Assembly (NCBI GenBank): GCA_005406025.1 | Contig: BGZK01000217.1 | Coordinates: 434,001 to 498,000, forward strand | Source: Eumeta japonica | Taxonomy: Eukaryota > Arthropoda > Insecta > Lepidoptera > Psychidae | Length of the DNA: 64,000 bases | Direction: 5' to 3' | In this document: piece after piece, positions 27,701 to 36,700 of the stretch | Layout: each line of letters starts with the position of its first letter | Numbering within the stretch: the first letter of the stretch is position 1 | Program-made: the position numbers and the translations under genes | Notes under the pieces: model-generated | The model's database searches: none | What the model saw: only the letters and a program-made list of their open reading frames with translations | What the model was told of the DNA's origin: nothing

Positions 27701-30700
27701 ATGCAAACTATAATGGATCAGGTAGGGATAGTCATTAAAATTTGATTAGCATTACTTTTTCTGTGGAAATTTTTTTTTACGAACCAATCTAAGAATAAAT
27801 GAAAATTAAAATGCTCACGCTCGTGTACTTAAAGTTAGAATTTGATAAACCACTATTTGATTTTTCACTATTTGGTGGCAAATTTATATTGTATAATCTG
27901 ATGATGCATAATATCATTTTGTTTGCTGTGTATTATATTAATGGCCGTTAGTTTGTATAGGCACTTACACTTTAGAGTTTTCTCTAGTGAAAATTCTTGA
28001 TATTAATTGTTGGTGTATTTCACGCTAAAATATAGCGTAAAGCAACAAAATAATCACACTATTTATAGACTTAATTAACTTTAGGAAAGTTGATTGTAAT
28101 TGTGCTTCAAAAGAGAATATTTTTTACTTATAAATGGATATAGGTGTATACTTCTTATAACTCTGTATAAGTCCCCACCTTTAGTGTATGCACCCCATAT
28201 ATCAAATCTGGTATAAGGGGCCATCCATAAATTACGTCACACGTTTTCGGTCAACGAAATGTGCCAATGCATGACAAGGAGCAGGTCAAAAGCTTTGTGA
28301 GGTCAAATTCGAAATACGAAAACGAAAAAAGGTTTATGTCTTTTGTTTTGTCCAATATTTAAAGTATTTTGAACAAAAAAATTGTAAAAACTGCTGTTTT
28401 CATTTACGTGTTACCACCTCTGATAGAGGGGGGGGGGTTAAGAACCTTATAATTTATGGATGGCCTCTAATATAGAATTCTGTTTTTGTTTCACCTTTGT
28501 AACCTTTACTGACTTAACAAATATATTTGAATAAATGGACAGCAAACTTCAACCATTAAATTCCAAACATATTCATTTTTTTATTAGTTAATCCCTGCAC
28601 TCGGTGATGTTTGTAACGAGCGCGTGCGTTGCGGTGCCGCGGAGGCCATCGCCAGGACCGTCGACACTTTACAATTACAACTGGTGCCTTATATCGTACT
28701 ACTCGTGGTGCCGTTGCTTGGTCAGTAGTGATTTAATAGTTAATGTTATAGTTTCAAATTATTGTAGCTCATTGAAATTAATCGATTAGGCCTTCATGTT
28801 TGTTTTCGATATACAGGGTATACTAAAATTAACCAGATAGTGGAAACTATTAAACTATATGCGAGTATGGACCCTTATGGTCCCATCAAAATTTAGTTGT
28901 GATACATATTATCCAACTTTAACAAAATGAATGATTTGCAATTTTAGATTTTCATACAATTATGTTTGTTTACTAATATAAACCTTAATCCATCACCAGG
29001 CCGTATGAGTGACCATTGCGAGCCCGTACGCGTGATGTCTACTAGGTGTTTTGCGTCGTTGATTCAACTCATGCCTTTGGACGGTGGCACGCGCGAACCG
29101 TCCGGGCTCAGTGAGGAACTGCGCCAACGCCGCGCTCATGATAAAAGATTTCTGGACCAGCTCTTCAATCCTAAGAGCATACAAGACTATAAGATACCCA
29201 TACCCGTGTCTGCTGAATTGAGGTCATATCAACAGGTAAACATATTGTTTTTTTTTTAATTATATCAAGATTACCTTCTGGGCCATAGATAGAATAGAAT
29301 ACATTCATAATTCCTTTGTTTTTATCCAAAACGCATTAATTGCACCATTACTACCACCTCTGTTTTCACCTAACTTTCCAGATTAAAGTCTTGTTTCCTT
29401 AATTATTTTAATTGAATCTAAATGGATTTCCATTCAATTTACATACAATGTGCATAATTATTTTAGGCCGGTGTGAACTGGCTTCGTTTCCTCAATGAGT
29501 ACAAGTTGCACGGCGTGCTGTGCGACGACATGGGCCTGGGTAAGACGCTCCAATCTTTGGTGGTCGTAGCCGGCGATCACTGGGAACGCGCTCTCATGTA
29601 CAAAAAGACGCGCGCGTCCGATCAGACACCCTTGCCTTCGCTCGTGGTCTGCCCGCCTACACTCACCGGTCAGTTCTATTTGATTGACAATTTCTTGTAA
29701 ACTTTTCGTACTACATTTTATAGCGTGTTATGGTTTGCTATCAGAAGCAATGAAAGAAAGCAGATTAACAATCATCTCCGATTCCCATTTAGGAAAAAAA
29801 GAGGGAAATATGTTACAGATATTTGAATTATGAAGTTTTTTTAAAGATAGACAAGGTTATAACACAAATAATTATAATTTCGAAACCATTTGTGGTCAAA
29901 ACATCGAGTACAAACTATATTACTTATGTTATCAATTTTAAGAAGAGTAAAACTCGCCTGGTAGTTGTAAATGTAATATTGAGATAAAGTGTAACTTTTA
30001 CGTTTTTTGGTGTATAATATAACCAAATACAAAGTGTTTAGTGTCTTGAAATATTACTAGTCACCAATGGTCAGAATGATTAATACAAGTGACTGGGTAA
30101 TACTTTTTTTTATAGACATATGATTAGTTACAGAATGTGTCAGTGTTACAATCTACAGTAAGAGAATGTTGTAATAACTTATAATGAATAGATTTTGTGT
30201 TAAAGCTTTAGTCTTATTAGTAGTATAAATTTGAGAATGAAGTATTTGATAGTATCACAACTCAAATATAGGCTTAAGTTCTGTACTTATTCTCTTAATA
30301 ATTTCATAAATACCAACGTATGAAGTTTATATACATAAAAAATACTTCATCATTCTAGTAAATATATTTATTGGAATTAGCGGACTAAATTTTTCATAAA
30401 TAAATTGAAGGTGAAATAATCATCGAGGTATATGTATAGAGCCGCCATCTCGTATTTATAAACTAATCAATTTGATATTTTTTGTTAAATGTAGTATTTT
30501 GCTATTCCATAACAGAATGGCTTTTAAAAGGCTTTTATGATTTTTAGAAATCGTGAATTGAAATTCCACCTGTTATTGATATAGCTAAGGTACACCACAA
30601 AAAGTTGGCGCCATAATTACTAATGCTATGTGCTTATTATTATTCTAGGTAATTTATTAATTATAAGCCTCCGATTTGTTCAGTAACTAATATCTGTTGT

Positions 30701-33700
30701 AAGATGGTACAGTACAACACATGAAACTGCCGCTGTGAAGTTGTCATGAAAGGGTTGCAATGGTGTAAAATAGGAATGCCGAGGAGACGAAGTCGGGGAA
30801 TGTTGAATTTTGCTCATTACATCATTCACAGAAAGATCAGAGCAGCAGAGTTTCCTACGTTGTACTGTACAACATGCAATTGCTACATATTTACAGGATA
30901 ACATTGATCTCCCCAGTTCGTATGATAATAGAGTTGCTATACTTATAACATGATGTCGAGCTGTTATTTAATTTTTTTGACTAAATTCCACTGATTTTTA
31001 AAATAACTAAAAAATATTTATGCACAAAATACTGCAGTAAGTAAACTGCTGCATACAATGGCTATTGATTTATGGATTATGCAATTATTACAATATTAAA
31101 TTCATAGGACAGCATCGTAACATGCATTTATGACTTACTGACCTTTAGTATTTCCTGTCACTAACAGTACATCAGCGCCACTTGCACTAATTAGATGAAC
31201 TAATTAGAGGAATACCTTATCTGTTTTAAATACTACTTGTAAAGTCTCTCGATGTAAAATATAGAGAAAATTGCTTATATATATATAATTGTTTATTCAT
31301 TATTTTTAAATATTTTACTTACTGATTACAAAAAAAAATATGATCAGTTATAAAACTTTATAGACTAACAACAATGTTAAACAATAATCATTGTAAATGA
31401 TTGTGTAAGAAATATAGTCGGGGAAAATGGAAAAAAAAATTCTTATTATACCAATTTTTACTTTTTCAATTTTTTTTAAGTTCAAGTTTCAAGTTTTTTT
31501 TTCCTTTTCCTTTTATTTTATAATAATGCAATCTTAATCGCGCTGAGTACACTTTGGATTCCAGTCTAGAACAGAAAATTGTATTTCATGTTATTATTAC
31601 AAATTTTGTGACTGTAATTTATAACTAGAGCTTTTAATAAATAAATAAATAAAAGTAACATTATCTAATTCACATTGTACTGTGATTATTTCAGGTCATT
31701 GGGTGTTTGAAGTTAATAAATTTATCCCTTCGAAAATTTTGAAACCTCTACAATACGTCGGGCCGCCGCTGGAAAGGGAACGACTTCGCTACCAAGTCAA
31801 GCATTACAACTTAATTGTCGCCTCATATGATATCGTTCGCAAGGATATCGATTTCTTCAGCGGCATTAAGTGGAACTACTGCATATTGGATGAGGGGCAC
31901 GTGATAAAAAATGGAAAAACCAAAGCTTTTAAGGCCATAAAGAGGCTCGTCGCCAACCATCGGCTCATATTATCCGGAACTCCCATACAGGTAGGTACAC
32001 ATTTTCATAAATATAGATTTGTGAAAAAAAAATCCAGTTGATTTTTATTCAGACCTGAACTGCTTCACGATATCATTTCGGCAATGTTAGGAATTTGATT
32101 GCACTGATTTATACATGAAAGAATAATTGCTCTGTTACATCTAATTGAATAAAATAGTAAATTAATGTTCCATTACCCCCATAGTCCTTTGTTCTAATTT
32201 AATGAAGGAATGACAAATTTCATCCTAATTTAAAACATTATTTACTTGTCAATGTTTATTAAAATTTATGTAACATTTTATTCCTTGTAGTTTATTTCTA
32301 TTTCAACATTGTGCTTCCCACTAAAACAAATACTATTTATGAAGATATATATATATTTTTTATTCTATACTATAAGCACTAGTATAGCAGACTAAAGTCA
32401 CAAGCCATAAAAGCTTGGCAACATTGCAGAAGTTTCAGAAGTCTTAAATGGAAACTTATAAGTAAGGTGTATAAAATAGGCCATTCATCCTTCATTCATT
32501 CGTTCAAGCCAGCCATAACCCTGGCATCTCAATTCATTTATGAAAATTTATTATATGTAAAAAAAAAAATTAGAAATGTTTAAAAGAAATAGTAGTCGAC
32601 ATAAACTCAATACCAGAAATAAAAATAAACTGATTTCACATGTTAGTCGACTAAGTAAAGTCACAAATTCATTTAGAGTGCTCTGTGTACGCCTATTCAA
32701 TAAGGTTCCTGTAGATATACAAGATTTACCCTTATATAAATTTAAGAGTGTTATTAAACAATCACTCAGTAAAAAGGGTACTATGCAATTTCTGAATATT
32801 TAGAAGACAAATATCTATGGACACAAGTGGCTCGACTTCTTACCGGGCTGTTTCATTCTTAATGGTTTCGTATTTGTTTTGGCTATGTATATGCAAATTA
32901 GAAAAGAGCTATCCTTAAATTTCTTGCTCGTTCTTCTTGAGGGATAACTGCGTTCCGAACGAGAGGTAAAGTGTAAATTCGCAAAAAATTATGACTTATT
33001 TCAAGTGTTATTTTATAATCTATGAAATCAAGATATTTGAAGTATACATTGAACTTTTGTGATTTCTGCTATGTTGTCAATGTTTGCTTACATGGTTTGT
33101 TTTTTTTTAATTGTCTTTACTAAGCTGTAGAGATCTTAAATTAAAATTAAATTGTCTTGTAAACTGATTTTAATATAATAATGTGTGTATTATTATTTTT
33201 GTTTTGTTATGAACAATTATATTAATTTAAGTTCTGTTTGTGAATAAAAATTCAGAACAACGTGCTAGAGCTGTGGTCGCTATTCGATTTTCTGATGCCG
33301 GGCCTACTGGGCACGGAGCGGCAGTTCACGGCGCGTTACTCGCGGCCCATCCTGGCGGCGCGTGACGCCAAAGCCACACCACATCAGCTGCAGAGTGGTG
33401 CGCTCGCTTGCGAGGCTCTTCATCGTCAGGTAACCATTTCAAGAATATTAATCATGTAAATAAAATTGATTTCAGTCAAAAAATATAATTAACTCGTTAA
33501 CATTATCATGTGATTATGTTTAAGAGTTGTAGACATTAATTATCTCAATTTTGTGAATCAATAAGTGGTGGTAGAGTGGTAAGAGTGCAATTCAAACTGA
33601 ATTCCATTTCACTGTTTTCACTGATTACTAAATTGCTGAATTCATAAAAAGAGTATCATCTTCACGCAAATTATGTTGAAGAAAAAACTTTGTTTCGAAT

Positions 33701-36700
33701 AAAGTTCAATTTAATATAATTTATCTTTACAGTATTAATAGCAACTCTTGTAAATAATAATTACTGGCAAACAAGTAGTTTACTGGAAATCTAATATTGT
33801 TATTGATTGTATTGTGTATAAATTTAATGCTAAAATAAAATTAAACAAAAATATAAATCTGTTTGTATTGACAAACTGATAATATATGATTAAAATATAG
33901 TCATTCAATGTAACTATTCATAATTGGTTATTTTATGGGAATCCATTCTTCGTCTCATTGAGTTTACAAATCCTATCTATTATGTAGTATGCTACTTATT
34001 ATATTCCACGATTTTCTGTTTCACAGGTTCTTCCGTTCTTGCTGCGTCGCGTAAAGGAGGATGTATTAAAAGAACTTCCACCAAAAATAACTCAGGACTA
34101 CTATTGCGAACTGAGCGCCCTCCAACGGCGATTGTACGAAGATTTCTCGCGAGCGCACATGCCTCATGGTTTAGGCCCGGGCGGGCATGCGCACGTTTTC
34201 CAGGTAATAAATTTACAATTTTGACTTTTTTAATATTGACTCATAGCGGTGATACTGTTCATGATTTTTAAAGGTCACGATTCAGTAATCTTCGAAAATC
34301 ATGAAAGGAATGGATCAATTTTTATATTTGCTATTTTAATTTAATTTGGTAATAAGAGCAAACTAGGCTTATTAATATTCGTTTATATTAATAGTAGAGA
34401 GAACATTTTGTAAAAATATTGTTATTAAATTTTTATCTGACTGACTCAGAAAAAATTAATCGCATCCTCACTGTTGTATATATAGCTTATCACTGAAAAG
34501 GAAATTATTTGCCCCCATACACACTGTTATTTCAGGGAGCCAAAAAAAAAAACTATTTTTTTTATAATTCATAGGATTATACAAATGAACAGACAAGGTT
34601 AGTAGGAATCCGAGATGGAACATGGAAGGAAATTAGAAGTGAATTTATAGTGGTAGTCGCGGTCGAAGTCGGAATCGGAAGTCAGGCTTCTAGTCAGGCA
34701 TTACCAAAATTGAAAATTATTGCGGGAGCGGCATCATGAACAAAGTTAATAATAGAGTAAAAATATAAACGAAGTGGTACTATCTAATTCGTCACATTAT
34801 TAGACATATTTATGAAACGAAATATTTAAATAAGCATAGCATAAATTTCCTTCCTTTTTAGGCTTTACATTACTTACAAAATGTGTGCAACCACCCGAAA
34901 CTGGTATTGACAACGGAGCATCCAGAGCATGCACGGATCACCCAGCAGCTCGCCGCCAACCGCACCAGCCTCGACGACATCGAGCACTCGGCTAAACTGC
35001 CAGCGCTCAAGTACGTCTTATATTTTGAGATATATTATATCCGACGCATAAATGTTTTTTATGCGCCTTTAGTATGCACCTTCGAAAATACATCTCTGAA
35101 CGCATCTATGAAATTTAATTAAAAATAAACCCAAATGGCATCACTCAAGTGGAGAACTAAATTTGAAATTTATTCTAATTTAAGGGCTAAATTTGAAATA
35201 TAGAAACTTATTTAAGTTACTTATTTAATTCTTTATTTTTTATGAATTTTTGAAAATTCGGCCAAGAAGTCTCCCAAAATATTTTATTGAATTCCATGAA
35301 AATATGATAAAAACAATAATCACTATGATAAATGAAACTGCTTTTTAATTATTTTAAGAGTAATTTTTTTAACGTGGTGAAATGAATACTACCGAATGTA
35401 AATAGAGTTCAAATTATTTACCCGCTTTTCTTTTAATGTACTCAATATGCACAATTAAAACAAAGTATTTCTCGGTTTTGATATATTTACTGTTGTCGTG
35501 AGAGAGCCTATTTAAATTTTAATATGAAGGAAGTTTTCACTGTATCGTGCTGAAACCCCTGAATTGATTTAAATGAAACTGCAACATTAGAACTAATGCT
35601 GTGAATTAATATTTTACACATTTGATTCAGGAAATCCATATTTTTTGACTTATATGATATTGAATATATACAATAAAAGTGAATTTTCACAAATGAAAGT
35701 TACAAATCATTAAGTCTAAATGGATACTAACTTCTAGACAAATAAACAAAATTAAATTTCCAAAACCGTTAGGCAGGGTTCTTGTGAAACACAATCTATA
35801 AAAAATTTAATTTTTTTTATTCATTTTGTATTCCTGGCACAGTCATAGGTAAATGTTATATTATTATAACTGTGAAAGTTAGTCGAATGCCTGGCTTCAT
35901 TGAAATCGGAACTGTGATTGGTAGCCAATTCGAAATTGAAAATGGGACGAGGAGCAGAATTAAGGGACTGACCAGGATCAGAATCAAGAGCGTGTCCGAG
36001 ATTGGAATTAGACGCGGTTCTGGGATCGGAATTGGTAACGGGACCAAGATTACGAATGACAGAAAGATCGATCGATCTTCGTGCATGCGGACAAAACTGC
36101 GGGCGGAAGCTAGTTAAATGTGTCTAATAGACTTAATTTGATCAACCTTTCTGAGCGCCGCTGTCACACATTCAAATGATCCGATTCTCTCAGGCAATTA
36201 CTATTGGACTGCGGCATCGGCGTGGCGGCAGCGGACGCGGACGCGGAGCCGGTGGTGTCTCAGCACAGAGCTCTCGTTTTCTGCCAACTGAAGAAGATGT
36301 TGGACATCGTGGAGCGGGACTTGCTGCGCCGGCACCTTCCGACGGTCAGCTACCTGCGGCTGGACGGCGCCGTGCCCCCGGCCGCTAGGCATGCCATTGT
36401 CACAAGATTCAACAACGACCCTTCGATCGATCTACTGCTTCTTACCACTGCTGTGAGCCTATTTTAAAATTGGAATTTTAGATATGTCTTCTTTTGACTG
36501 CAATGTTATAATATCTCATTATTTTATTTATACACGTATTTTTATATTGATACAATTTATGAGTATATCAACATAGAATAATTAGTTGAATTATAATGTC
36601 TATTTAACTGTTTCTATTAATTATTTATTTTAAATATTACTCCATGATGGTATTGAAATACTTATATAACTTTGATAATTAATAAAAGTCGTAAATCTAG

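Noticed and set aside
35872..36117. Open frame of 81 codons with an R-I-K-G pattern
   Set aside because: Produced by the six-base-periodic tract of a Helitron-like repeat; the opposite strand is open too.
36176..36392. Overlapping frames on both strands rich in Arg, Gly and Ala
   Set aside because: Shadows of the GC-rich BTAF1 exon at 36194-36452.
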